Below, piece after piece: positions 1 to 6,166 of a stretch of 8,527 nucleotides of DNA. Every line of letters starts with the position of its first letter. The first letter of the stretch is position 1. The notes under the pieces were generated by a model, which made no database searches, was not told where the DNA came from, and was given only the letters and a program-made list of their open reading frames with translations. The translations under genes were made by a program, and so were the position numbers. Location: contig DBPV01000138.1 in the NCBI GenBank assembly GCA_002304995.1, forward strand, positions 4,293-12,819. The letters run 5' to 3'. This DNA comes from Syntrophaceae bacterium UBA1411. Its GTDB lineage: Bacteria > Desulfobacterota > Syntrophia > Syntrophales > Smithellaceae.

Positions 1-3
1 GAG

Positions 4-786
4 CTATGAGCTGCGAGCTTTTTCTATCACATCCAGCATCTGACCGTGAATCCATCCGTTGCTGCCGATCAGCCCCGGCGAAGTGAGCTTCCATGCTCCG
101 CCCTGCAGGTCCGAAACAACGCCGCCCGCTTCGGCCACCAAAAGGCATCCGGCGGCCGTGTCCCAGGGTTTGAGCTTCAGCTCCCAGAATCCGTCCAGCC
201 TTCCTGCAGCCAGATACGCCAGATCCAGCGCCGCCGCGCCCGGACGCCGGATGGCCTGCGCCCGAACGATCAGGGCGTTAAAATAATTCAGATTGTTGTC
301 GGGGCTCACGCGGATGTCATAGGGAAACCCTGTCGCCAGGAGGCTGGCCGATAAATCCTTCACGGAAGAAACGGAGAGCTTTTTTCCGTTGAGAAAGGCC
401 CCCTCGCCCCGGCAGGCCGAAAACAGCTCGTCGCGGACCGGATCATAAACCACGCCCAGCACAACGGTTCCTTCCCGCTCGAGGGCCAGCGAAACACAAA
501 AGAAGGGAAAGCCGTGGGCAAAATTGGTCGTGCCGTCAAGCGGATCGACTATCCAGCGCATGGCCGCCCGCTCGTTTTTTTCCGCCGATTCCTCGGATAA
601 AACGCCGTGCTCCGGATAGCGGCTAGCGATGCGGGCAAGGATCAACTCCTCCGACATTTGATCCGCTTCGGTCACCAGATCGATGTCTCCCTTATGGTAA
701 ACGGGATTGTGCCCCGTCAGTTTTTCGCGCAGCAGGCTTCCCGCCTCGCGCGCCAGGCTCCGGGCAAATTCCGCAAATTCCGTCAT
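4..786 (-). CDS. suhB: Inositol-1-monophosphatase family protein (SuhB-like)
   Basis: This is a Mg2+-dependent sugar-phosphate phosphatase of the inositol monophosphatase family, expected in the cytoplasm, hydrolysing myo-inositol-1-phosphate or related phosphomonoesters. The 260-residue length is typical. Visible signatures are the metal-site segment GVLSEES at residues 61-67 (Glu65/Glu66), the family motif DPLDGTTN at 81-88 (Asp81, Asp84) and the C-terminal motif KPWDTAAG around 206-213 with Asp209. The segment RRPGAAALDLAY near 180-191 matches the usual RRxGSAALDL block. I chose the ATG at 786 because an AAAGGAG ribosome-binding site lies 8 bases upstream; an in-frame GTG at 804 would add six residues but overlaps that site. 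The gene is divergent from the rodZ-like gene and ends at the window edge with a TAG. Family assignment is secure. The physiological substrate is not: E. coli SuhB also acts in rRNA antitermination, and other members dephosphorylate fructose-1,6-bisphosphate or histidinol phosphate. Confidence 0.93.
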   Translation of the reverse strand: MTEFAEFARSLAREAGSLLREKLTGHNPVYHKGDIDLVTEADQMSEELILARIASRYPEHGVLSEESAEKNERAAMRWIVDPLDGTTNFAHGFPFFCVSLALEREGTVVLGVVYDPVRDELFSACRGEGAFLNGKKLSVSSVKDLSASLLATGFPYDIRVSPDNNLNYFNALIVRAQAIRRPGAAALDLAYLAAGRLDGFWELKLKPWDTAAGCLLVAEAGGVVSDLQGGAWKLTSPGLIGSNGWIHGQMLDVIEKARSS

Positions 787-794
787 CGGGCATG

Positions 795-801
795 CTCCTT
801 T
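795..801 (-). promoter_or_regulatory. Ribosome-binding site deciding the suhB start
   Basis: On the minus strand this reads AAAGGAG, followed by 8 bases and the ATG at 786-784. It supports that ATG over the in-frame GTG at 804-802, which has no purine-rich site at a proper distance upstream. Confidence 0.7.
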
Positions 802-804
802 CAC

Positions 805-902
805 GCGTAATCGGAAAGGGCTTAAACCATAAAGCGCGGGAAAAAGTAAGAATAATCTTAAAAGTTGCGCTGCATGGGAAATAGTGATAGACAGGCAAAA
901 AA
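805..902. promoter_or_regulatory. Divergent intergenic region between suhB and the rodZ-like gene
   Basis: This AT-rich gap must hold the starts of transcription for two divergent genes. I looked on both strands for paired -35 and -10 hexamers. I found only weak partial matches (for example AATAAT at 851-856 without a well-spaced -35), so no specific promoter is called. The region is richer in A and T than the flanking coding DNA. Confidence 0.3.
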
Positions 903-1790
903 ATGTATGTTTGTGACAGGTTAATGACGACGGAACAAAACACTGACACTCTGGAAGGAGATTTAAAAACGGCGCGGGAGAGCCTGGGGCTGACCCTCAA
1001 GGACCTCTTCGAGCGCACGCGGATCAGTGTCGTCAACCTGGAGGCCATAGAAAAAAACGATTTTCATCTTCTGCCGGTGCCGATTTACACGCGAAACTTC
1101 ATTAAAACTTACGCGGATGCTCTGGGTGTGGACGGCAAGCCGGTTTTGCAGCGCTACGAAGATTTCCTGCAGTCCCTGCAGGTGAAAGCCAGAGCGCAGG
1201 CGGTCCAGCAGTCCGAACAGGCGCCGCTGGCCATGAAGCTGCATCGCTACAAAACCTTTTTGTGGATCGCCTGCATTGTCGTGGTTTTTGCGGCCGTTTC
1301 CTTTTTTGTAACCCTGGTCAACAAAGCCGGCGAGGACGAGGTTCTGAAAACCGAAACGGCGGCGGACACAACCGCCGGCCAGGCGACAGCCCAGCAAGTC
1401 CATGATGCGGGAAGCCTTCCTCCGTTCGGGGACGTGCAGGACATCCTGTCGTCCCGTCCGATTTTCGACGGGAAAGATAGGCAGGCGCCGGCGGGGGCAA
1501 TACCGGCTGACGCGCAGGCCCCGAACCCGGAGCGGACACAGGCGGCCGTCGCAGAAGAAGAACAGTCGTCGCTGGTGATTCGCGCCGGAGAAGAAACCTG
1601 GATTCGGATTCAAACCGATGATAAAGAACCTTTTCAGGTCCTGCTGAAAGAGGGAGAAACGGTTTCCTACAAAGCGGCGCGGTTTAACATTGATGTGGGC
1701 AATGCCGGAGGCATCCGGCTGCAATTGAACGGGAAAAATATCGACAATTTAGGAAGGCGGGGCGAAGTGATTCACCTGCGCCTGCCCTGA
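903..1790 (+). CDS. rodZ: RodZ-like helix-turn-helix membrane protein
   Basis: The protein has the three-part RodZ architecture. Residues about 20-90 form an HTH_25-type cytoplasmic domain, with an ESLGLTLKDLFERTRIS helix-turn-helix core and the family-typical IYTRNFIKTYADALGVD segment. One membrane helix spans about 119-139 (FLWIACIVVVFAAVSFFVTLV). A low-complexity Ala/Gln/Pro/Asp-rich linker covers about 140-220. A C-terminal DUF4115-like beta domain at about 222-295 contains ETWIRIQTDD and ends GEVIHLRLP. RodZ proteins bind MreB at the inner membrane and maintain rod shape; the HTH contacts the actin homologue rather than acting as a classic repressor. The start at 903 has an AGG seven bases upstream. 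A second in-frame ATG at 924 is possible, but its AGG is only three bases away. It is followed 22 bases later by tatA and is probably co-transcribed. No mreB is visible here, so the shape role rests on domain architecture alone. Confidence 0.8.
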   Translation: MYVCDRLMTTEQNTDTLEGDLKTARESLGLTLKDLFERTRISVVNLEAIEKNDFHLLPVPIYTRNFIKTYADALGVDGKPVLQRYEDFLQSLQVKARAQAVQQSEQAPLAMKLHRYKTFLWIACIVVVFAAVSFFVTLVNKAGEDEVLKTETAADTTAGQATAQQVHDAGSLPPFGDVQDILSSRPIFDGKDRQAPAGAIPADAQAPNPERTQAAVAEEEQSSLVIRAGEETWIRIQTDDKEPFQVLLKEGETVSYKAARFNIDVGNAGGIRLQLNGKNIDNLGRRGEVIHLRLP

Positions 1791-1812
1791 AAAAAAAGAA
1801 AGAGGTAAAATT

Positions 1813-1995
1813 ATGTTTGGAATAGGCGTACCGGAGTTACTGATTATCCTGGTGATCATTTTAATTATTTTCGGCGTCGGAAAATTGCCGGAGATCGGCT
1901 CTGCCCTGGGCAAAGGGATCAAGAATTTCAAAAAGTCCGTTTCTACCGATCAGAATGACAGCGCCGCGCCGGCGAAAAAAGAAGAGGATAAATAA
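1813..1995 (+). CDS. tatA: Twin-arginine translocase subunit TatA/TatE
   Basis: This small inner-membrane subunit oligomerises to form the pathway through which folded twin-arginine proteins are exported. At 60 residues it shows the full TatA plan. A short periplasmic N-terminus and one membrane helix (about 5-20, with polar Glu8) are followed by the Phe20-Gly21 hinge motif. Next come an amphipathic helix containing KLPEIGSALGKGIKNFKKS and a charged Lys/Glu tail ending KKEEDK. An AGAGG ribosome-binding site lies seven bases before the ATG. Its short length and simple tail favour TatA or TatE over TatB. It follows the rodZ-like gene by 22 bases; tatC is not in the window, so the translocase genes appear to be dispersed. 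Downstream is an inverted repeat that probably ends the transcript. Confidence 0.92.
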   Translation: MFGIGVPELLIILVIILIIFGVGKLPEIGSALGKGIKNFKKSVSTDQNDSAAPAKKEEDK

Positions 1996-2005
1996 AAAAG
2001 TCTTC

Positions 2006-2049
2006 GAGCCGGCACTGAAAAGGTTTTTACTCCTTGAAGGTGCCGGCTC
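2006..2049. terminator. Bidirectional terminator between convergent tatA and ssb
   Basis: A perfect 10-base inverted repeat, GAGCCGGCAC at 2006-2015 and GTGCCGGCTC at 2040-2049, flanks a 24-base loop. Within the loop AAGG (2020-2023) can pair with CCTT (2032-2035). On the minus strand a run of six T follows (1994-1999), six bases past the stem. On the plus strand a TTTT (2057-2060) follows, seven bases past it. The position between two convergent genes fits a shared terminator. The T runs are offset from the stem, so termination efficiency cannot be judged by eye. Confidence 0.65.
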
Positions 2050-2058
2050 TTGATGGTT

Positions 2059-2469
2059 TTAAAAAGGCACATCTTCGAGCGGCGTCCCGTTGTTGGGCGC
2101 GTAGGACGCTTCGGGCGACGCATCGGCGCCGGCCTTGGCCTGCCCCTTGGAATCCAGCATTTGCATATTGTTGGCGATAATTTCCGTCGTATAGCGCTTG
2201 ACGCCGTCCTTGTCGTCCCAGGAACGGGTCTGAATGCGCCCCTCGATGAAAACCAGCTTTCCCTTGACCAGGTAGTTGCCGCATATTTCCGCAAGCTTTC
2301 TATAGGTAACGATTTGATGCCATTCCGTTTTCTGGACTTTTTCGCCGTTCTTATCCTTATAGCTTTCATCCGTGGCGATTCGAAAGTTGGTGTTCATCGT
2401 GCCGTCCGGCAAATAACGAATTTCGGGATCCTTGCCCAGCCTGCCGATTAAGATCACTTTGTTGACCAT
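2059..2469 (-). CDS. ssb: Single-stranded DNA-binding protein
   Basis: SSB coats single-stranded DNA during replication, recombination and repair, and recruits partner enzymes through its acidic C-terminal tip. The 136-residue protein opens with the classic OB-fold strand MVNKVILIGRLGKDPEIRY. It carries the TEWHQIV block with Trp50 and the TRSWDDKDG block with Trp84, which correspond to DNA-stacking tryptophans of E. coli SSB. The FIEGRIQTRSW segment is also characteristic. After the OB fold (about 1-107) comes a short Ala/Gly/Pro/Asn-rich linker, ending in the partner-binding tip LEDVPF. The linker is much shorter than in E. coli SSB (178 residues in all). The ATG at 2469 is preceded by a strong AGGGGG ribosome-binding site. 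The gene stands alone here, without the rpsF and rpsR neighbours it often has, and is convergent with tatA and divergent from lysS. Confidence 0.95.
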   Translation of the reverse strand: MVNKVILIGRLGKDPEIRYLPDGTMNTNFRIATDESYKDKNGEKVQKTEWHQIVTYRKLAEICGNYLVKGKLVFIEGRIQTRSWDDKDGVKRYTTEIIANNMQMLDSKGQAKAGADASPEASYAPNNGTPLEDVPF

Positions 2470-2504
2470 ATTGTCCCCCTTTGGAAAAAAATTGAAGTGT
2501 CCGC

Positions 2505-2532
2505 ATCATACATAAAACTCCGGCTCAGGCAA
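2505..2532 (-). promoter_or_regulatory. Candidate sigma-70 promoter of ssb
   Basis: On the minus strand a TTGCCT -35 (2532-2527) is followed, after 16 bases, by a TATGAT -10 (2510-2505), which matches the consensus at five of six positions. Transcription would start near 2498, giving a leader of roughly 28 bases that includes the AGGGGG ribosome-binding site of ssb. Spacing and position are right; the -35 is only a four-of-six match. Confidence 0.5.
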
Positions 2533-2549
2533 ACACATTTTTGCAGGTG

Positions 2550-2575
2550 CGGCCGGAAAGGCGTCCGGACGGCCG
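2550..2575. repeat. GC-rich hairpin in the ssb-lysS intergenic region
   Basis: CCGGA (2553-2557) can pair with TCCGG (2564-2568) across a six-base loop. The stem can extend through a bulge by pairing CGG (2550-2552) with CCG (2573-2575). The overlapping palindrome GTCCGGAC lies at 2563-2570. It sits upstream of both divergent genes, so it is not an obvious terminator for either. No T run follows it. Confidence 0.35.
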
Positions 2576-2588
2576 ACCGACAATCATG

Positions 2589-2626
2589 CTTGACTAATCG
2601 GATAAAAAAATATAGTCAAGTTGACT
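2589..2626. repeat. TTGACT/AGTCAA repeat cluster upstream of lysS
   Basis: CTTGACTA at 2589-2596 is mirrored exactly by TAGTCAAG at 2613-2620, with a 16-base A-rich spacer. AGTCAA-G-TTGACT at 2614-2626 is a second, near-contiguous palindrome sharing an arm with the first. The hexamer TTGACT therefore occurs three times in 38 bases, twice direct and once inverted. It overlaps the candidate lysS promoter and ends 19 bases before the lysS ATG. It could be an operator or an RNA stem-loop, or simply coincide with promoter elements. Confidence 0.5.
2590..2616 (+). promoter_or_regulatory. Candidate sigma-70 promoter of lysS
   Basis: TTGACT (2590-2595, five of six to the -35 consensus) is followed after 15 bases by TATAGT (2611-2616, five of six to the -10 consensus). 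Both hexamers are good, but the spacer is two bases shorter than the optimum of 17. Transcription would begin near 2623, leaving a leader of about 23 bases with a GGAG ribosome-binding site at 2637-2640. The promoter would also drive the downstream lol-bamA genes if read-through occurs. Confidence 0.4.
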
Positions 2627-2645
2627 TTTAAAAAGTGGAGAAACT

Positions 2646-4127
2646 ATGGAAGAAAATGATCTTTTAAAGGTTCGCCTGGAAAAAATCGCGGCCTTGAAAG
2701 CGGGGGGGGTGGATTTATACCCCAACGACGCCAAGCCCTCCCATACGACGGAAGAAATCCTCGCCCGCTTCGGCAAAACGGACAGTGAAAGCCTCGCTGC
2801 GCTTGCGGAAAAATTTTCTCTCGCGGGCCGGCTGATGGCCGTGCGCAGCTTCGGCAAAGCCGCCTTCGTCAAGATTCAGGACCGCAAGGGCCGGCTGCAA
2901 TGCTACATCGCGAAAAATCTCCTCAGCGAACAGGACTTTTCCCTGTTTAAAAAGCTGGATATCGGCGATCTCGTTTACGTTTGCGGAAAACTGTTCCGGA
3001 CCAAGACCGATGAACTGACGCTCGAGGCCGAAAGCCTGCGGCTCATGGCCAAATCCATTCATCCCCTGCCCGAAAAGTGGCACGGGCTCACCGATATCGA
3101 AATCCGCTACCGGCAGCGCCATCTGGACCTCATTGCCAATCCGGCGGTAAAGGAAATTTTCAGCCGCCGCAGTCTGATCATCAAACTGATCCGCCAGTTC
3201 ATGGACCGGCACGATTTTCTGGAAGTGGAAACGCCCATGATGCAGCCGCGGGCCGGCGGCGCCGTCGCTAGGCCGTTCAAAACGCACCACAACGCGCTCA
3301 ATCAGGACCTGTATCTGCGCATCGCGCCGGAGCTCTATCTGAAGCGCCTGGTCACCGGCGGTCTGGAAAGGGTTTACGAAATCAACCGCAACTTCCGCAA
3401 CGAAGGCATCTCCACCTTTCACAATCCCGAATTCACGATGATGGAGTTTTATCAGAGCTACGCGACTTACGAGGATCTGATGACCTTCACGGAAGAGCTG
3501 TTTGCGTTTCTCGCACAAAACGTTTTCGGCGGACACACCTTTACCTACCAGGGAACGGCCATCGACCTCGCGCCGCCGTGGCGCCGCCTGGCCGTGAAGG
3601 ACGCGCTTCTGGAAATCGCCGGCATGGAGCCAGCGGATCTGACCGATCCCGCCCGGGCGCTCGCTTTCGCCCGCAACATCGGCTGCGACGTCAAGGACAC
3701 GGATCCGCTGGGAAAGGTGCTGATGGCCGTCTTCGACGAACGCGTCGAGAAAAAGCTGATTCAGCCCACGTTTGTCACGCAGTATCCGGTCGCCGTCTCT
3801 CCCCTGTCCCGCCGGTCCAACACCGATCCGGACATCGTCGACCGTTTTGAGCTCTATATTTCCGGACGGGAAATCGCCAACGCCTTTTCGGAGCTGAACG
3901 ATCCGGCCGACCAGCGCGACCGCTTCGTCGCGCAGTTGCGGGAGCGGGAAGCGGGCGATGACGAAGCGCATGAAATGGACGAGGATTACATCCGGACGCT
4001 GGAGTACGGCATGCCGCCGACGGCCGGAGAAGGCATCGGCATCGACCGGCTGATCATGCTCTTTACCGATTCCGCGTCGATACGCGACGTAATCCTGTTC
4101 CCGCTTTTGAGAACCAAGCAGGACTGA
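2646..4127 (+). CDS. lysS: Lysyl-tRNA synthetase, class II
   Basis: This enzyme charges tRNA-Lys with lysine using ATP in the cytoplasm. The 493-residue length is typical for bacterial class II LysRS. An N-terminal OB-fold anticodon-binding domain covers about 55-150 (AGRLMAVRSFGKAAFVKIQD), and the class II catalytic core runs from about 165 to the end. Visible motifs are GGAVARPFKTHHNAL from residue 204, motif 2 with RNFRNEG at 248-254, the HNPEFTMMEFYQSYATY block that follows, and motif 3 GEGIGIDRL from 461 with the ATP-contacting Arg468. The C-terminus ILFPLLRTK matches the family's ILFPxxR ending. The ATG has GGAG five bases upstream. It is the first gene of a plus-strand block with lolC, lolD and bamA; the 56-base gap to lolC contains a small GC hairpin. 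No truncation or missing catalytic residue is seen. Confidence 0.97.
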   Translation: MEENDLLKVRLEKIAALKAGGVDLYPNDAKPSHTTEEILARFGKTDSESLAALAEKFSLAGRLMAVRSFGKAAFVKIQDRKGRLQCYIAKNLLSEQDFSLFKKLDIGDLVYVCGKLFRTKTDELTLEAESLRLMAKSIHPLPEKWHGLTDIEIRYRQRHLDLIANPAVKEIFSRRSLIIKLIRQFMDRHDFLEVETPMMQPRAGGAVARPFKTHHNALNQDLYLRIAPELYLKRLVTGGLERVYEINRNFRNEGISTFHNPEFTMMEFYQSYATYEDLMTFTEELFAFLAQNVFGGHTFTYQGTAIDLAPPWRRLAVKDALLEIAGMEPADLTDPARALAFARNIGCDVKDTDPLGKVLMAVFDERVEKKLIQPTFVTQYPVAVSPLSRRSNTDPDIVDRFELYISGREIANAFSELNDPADQRDRFVAQLREREAGDDEAHEMDEDYIRTLEYGMPPTAGEGIGIDRLIMLFTDSASIRDVILFPLLRTKQD

Positions 4128-4146
4128 CAGCCCCCGGGCCGGGCGG

Positions 4147-4165
4147 CCGCCCACGCGGCGGTTTT
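4147..4165 (+). terminator. Weak terminator-like hairpin between lysS and lolC
   Basis: CCGCC (4147-4151) pairs with GGCGG (4157-4161) around a five-base loop and is followed at once by TTTT (4162-4165). A competing 12-base palindrome, GGGCGGCCGCCC, lies at 4141-4152. The stem is short and the T run only four long, so partial termination or attenuation is more likely than a full stop. It may be chance in GC-rich DNA. Confidence 0.3.
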
Positions 4166-4183
4166 CCGGCAGGATAGGATGGA

Positions 4184-5473
4184 ATGCCTTACGAATTTTT
4201 TATCAGCAGACGATACATGAGGGCGAAACGCAAGCAGGTGTTCGTTTCGATCATCACGTTCATCTCGATTTTCGGAATCTTTCTGGGCGTCGCCGCGCTC
4301 ATTATCGTGCTGGCCGTCATGAACGGTTTTGAGGAAGACCTGCGCGCCAAGATCCTGGGCATCAAGTCCCACATCGAAGTGACGGCCAACATGGGCGGCC
4401 CGCTGAAAAACTATTCGGCCGTCCGGGCGGAAATCGACAAAACGCCGGGAGTGGTCGCCTCCACGCCCTTCATTTACACCCAGGCGATGATGCGCGCCGG
4501 CAACGACGCCGTCACCGGCGTCGTCATCCGCGGACTGGACACCGAAAGCGCGCCGAAAGTTCTCAACCTGGGAAAAATCCGGGAAGGGCGGCTGGCGGAT
4601 CTCAACGGACTTCCCGGCGACATCACAAAAGAGCTCGCGCCGGAGGACCGCAACCTTTCCGGCATCATGATCGGCCGGGAAATGGCCCGCAATCTGGGAA
4701 TTTTTCTTTACGACACAATTGCCGTCATTTCTCCGACGGGCGGCATCGCGACGCCGATGGGCATGGTGCCCAAGATGAAAAAATTCATCGTCGTCGGCAT
4801 TTTCGAGTCGGGTTTCTACGAATACGATTCCACACTCGCCTTTCTGTCGCTCAAAAGCTGCCAGGAGTTTCTGGACATGGGCGACGCGGTTTCGGGCATC
4901 GACATCGTCGTGGACGACATCTACAAGGCGGACGCCATCGCCCGCAACATCCAGTCGCATCTGGGCTTTCCGTTTTTCGCACAAAACTGGATGCAGATGA
5001 ACAAAAACCTCTTTGCCGCCCTCAAGCTGGAAAAGCGCGTCATGTTCATCATTCTGAGCCTGATCGTCCTGGTGGCCGCGTTCAACATCATCAGCGCGCT
5101 CATCATGATCGTCATGGAAAAGAACAAGGACATCGCCATTTTGAAATCGATGGGGGCCACGGCCGCCACCATCATGAAGATTTTCATCTATCAGGGGCTG
5201 ATTGTCGGCGTGGTCGGCACCTTCTTCGGCTCTATCGCGGGGCTGGTCGTTGCGCTGAACCTGCAGAAGATCTCTTCTTTCGTGGAGCGGATCTTCAATT
5301 TCAAGATTCTGCCGGGCGACGTGTACTACTTAAGCGAACTGCCCTCCAAGGTCAATTACGGCGACGTGGTCGTCATCGTGCTCGGCACGCTCGCCATTTG
5401 TTTTCTATCCACAATTTATCCTTCGCTTCGGGCTTCGAAACTGGACCCGGCGGAGGCTCTGCGGTACGAATAA
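4184..5473 (+). CDS. lolC: Lipoprotein-releasing ABC transporter permease (LolC/LolE family)
   Basis: This is the membrane subunit of the Lol machine, which extracts outer-membrane lipoproteins from the inner membrane and hands them to a periplasmic carrier. The 429 residues show the family topology. The N-terminus YEFFISRRYMRAKRK is followed by membrane helix 1 at about 19-46 and the conserved VLAVMNGFEEDLR segment. A large periplasmic MacB_PCD-type domain covers about 50-285. Three C-terminal helices lie at about 287-311, 332-360 and 393-415, and the protein ends with the family signature SLRASKLDPAEALRYE. AGGA sequences at 4171 and 4176 can act as ribosome-binding site. lolD starts 12 bases downstream, which strongly supports a shared complex. 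LolC and LolE are close paralogues. Only one permease is present here, so it may work as a homodimer or pair with a LolE encoded elsewhere. Confidence 0.93.
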   Translation: MPYEFFISRRYMRAKRKQVFVSIITFISIFGIFLGVAALIIVLAVMNGFEEDLRAKILGIKSHIEVTANMGGPLKNYSAVRAEIDKTPGVVASTPFIYTQAMMRAGNDAVTGVVIRGLDTESAPKVLNLGKIREGRLADLNGLPGDITKELAPEDRNLSGIMIGREMARNLGIFLYDTIAVISPTGGIATPMGMVPKMKKFIVVGIFESGFYEYDSTLAFLSLKSCQEFLDMGDAVSGIDIVVDDIYKADAIARNIQSHLGFPFFAQNWMQMNKNLFAALKLEKRVMFIILSLIVLVAAFNIISALIMIVMEKNKDIAILKSMGATAATIMKIFIYQGLIVGVVGTFFGSIAGLVVALNLQKISSFVERIFNFKILPGDVYYLSELPSKVNYGDVVVIVLGTLAICFLSTIYPSLRASKLDPAEALRYE

Positions 5474-5485
5474 ACCGGATTTACG

Positions 5486-6166
5486 ATGGGCGGCATGATT
5501 ACTCTGGCGAACTTATGCAAAACATTCATCAAAGACGGCAACAAGATTGAAGTCTTGCGCAACCTGAACCTGGACATTCAAAAGGGCGATTCACTCGCCG
5601 TCGTCGGCGTGTCCGGCGCGGGCAAGAGCACGCTCATCCACATTCTCGGCACACTGGACCATCCGACGTCGGGAACGCTTTCTATCGCGGGCAACAATGT
5701 TTTTGAATGGAACGAAAAGAAGCTCGCCGCGTTCCGCAACCGGACGATCGGATTTGTTTTTCAGTTCAACAACCTGCTGCCGGAGTTTTCCGCGCTTGAA
5801 AACACGATGATGCCGGCCTTGATTGCGGGGCTTCCCAAAAAAGAAGCCTTCCGGAAGGCCGAGGAGCTCCTCGCGGACGTGGGGCTGGCGCACCGGCTGC
5901 GGCACAAGCCGGGCGAACTTTCCGGCGGAGAACAGCAGCGCGTCGCCATCGCCCGCGCGCTGGTCATGGATCCGGAAATTCTCCTCGCGGACGAACCGAC
6001 GGGAAACCTTGACACGGAAACGGGAAAAAAGATAGAAGACATCCTGGTAAATTTAAATACAGGGAAAAACATCACATTGATTGTTGTGACGCACAACAAG
6101 CTTCTCGCCGACAGGATGTCCGGCAGAATCGGTCTGCGCGACGGGGAAATTTATGATTTACAGTAA
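5486..6166 (+). CDS. lolD: Lipoprotein-releasing ABC transporter ATP-binding protein LolD
   Basis: LolD hydrolyses ATP on the cytoplasmic face to power lipoprotein release by LolC/LolE. All ABC ATPase elements are present in its 226 residues. They are Walker A GVSGAGKS at 41-48, the Q-loop Gln93 in FVFQFNNLLPEF, the signature LSGGEQQR at 145-152, Walker B ILLADEP at 165-171 with catalytic Glu170, the D-loop GNLD just after, and the switch His203 in VVTHN. The FQFNNLLPEFSALEN segment and the position beside lolC point to LolD rather than the related MacB or FtsE ATPases. Two in-frame starts are possible, ATG 5486 and ATG 5495; the GGGCGG before the second could be its ribosome-binding site, and the difference is only three residues. 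The 3' end overlaps bamA by 14 bases, suggesting translational coupling. Confidence 0.95.
   Translation: MGGMITLANLCKTFIKDGNKIEVLRNLNLDIQKGDSLAVVGVSGAGKSTLIHILGTLDHPTSGTLSIAGNNVFEWNEKKLAAFRNRTIGFVFQFNNLLPEFSALENTMMPALIAGLPKKEAFRKAEELLADVGLAHRLRHKPGELSGGEQQRVAIARALVMDPEILLADEPTGNLDTETGKKIEDILVNLNTGKNITLIVVTHNKLLADRMSGRIGLRDGEIYDLQ

Noticed and set aside
890..920. Repeated GACAGG (891-895 region and 915-920) around the rodZ start as a possible operator
   Set aside because: Only six to seven bases, two copies, one inside the coding region; more simply each resembles a weak ribosome-binding site for one of the two alternative starts.
692..1048. A 118-codon minus-strand frame covering the suhB-rodZ intergenic region
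   Set aside because: It overlaps the starts of both genes in other frames, and its sequence resembles no protein I recognise.
963..1724. A 253-codon minus-strand frame antisense to the rodZ-like gene
   Set aside because: The plus-strand protein has the full RodZ architecture; the antisense product shows no domain.
2715..4154. A 479-codon open frame on the minus strand antisense to lysS
   Set aside because: It lies opposite a complete, motif-rich lysS, has no recognisable domain and an unusual composition, and is explained by codon bias in GC-rich DNA leaving the antisense frame free of stops.
3986..4984. A 332-codon minus-strand open frame spanning the lysS-lolC junction
   Set aside because: It crosses two well-supported genes in antisense and has no family resemblance or convincing ribosome-binding site.
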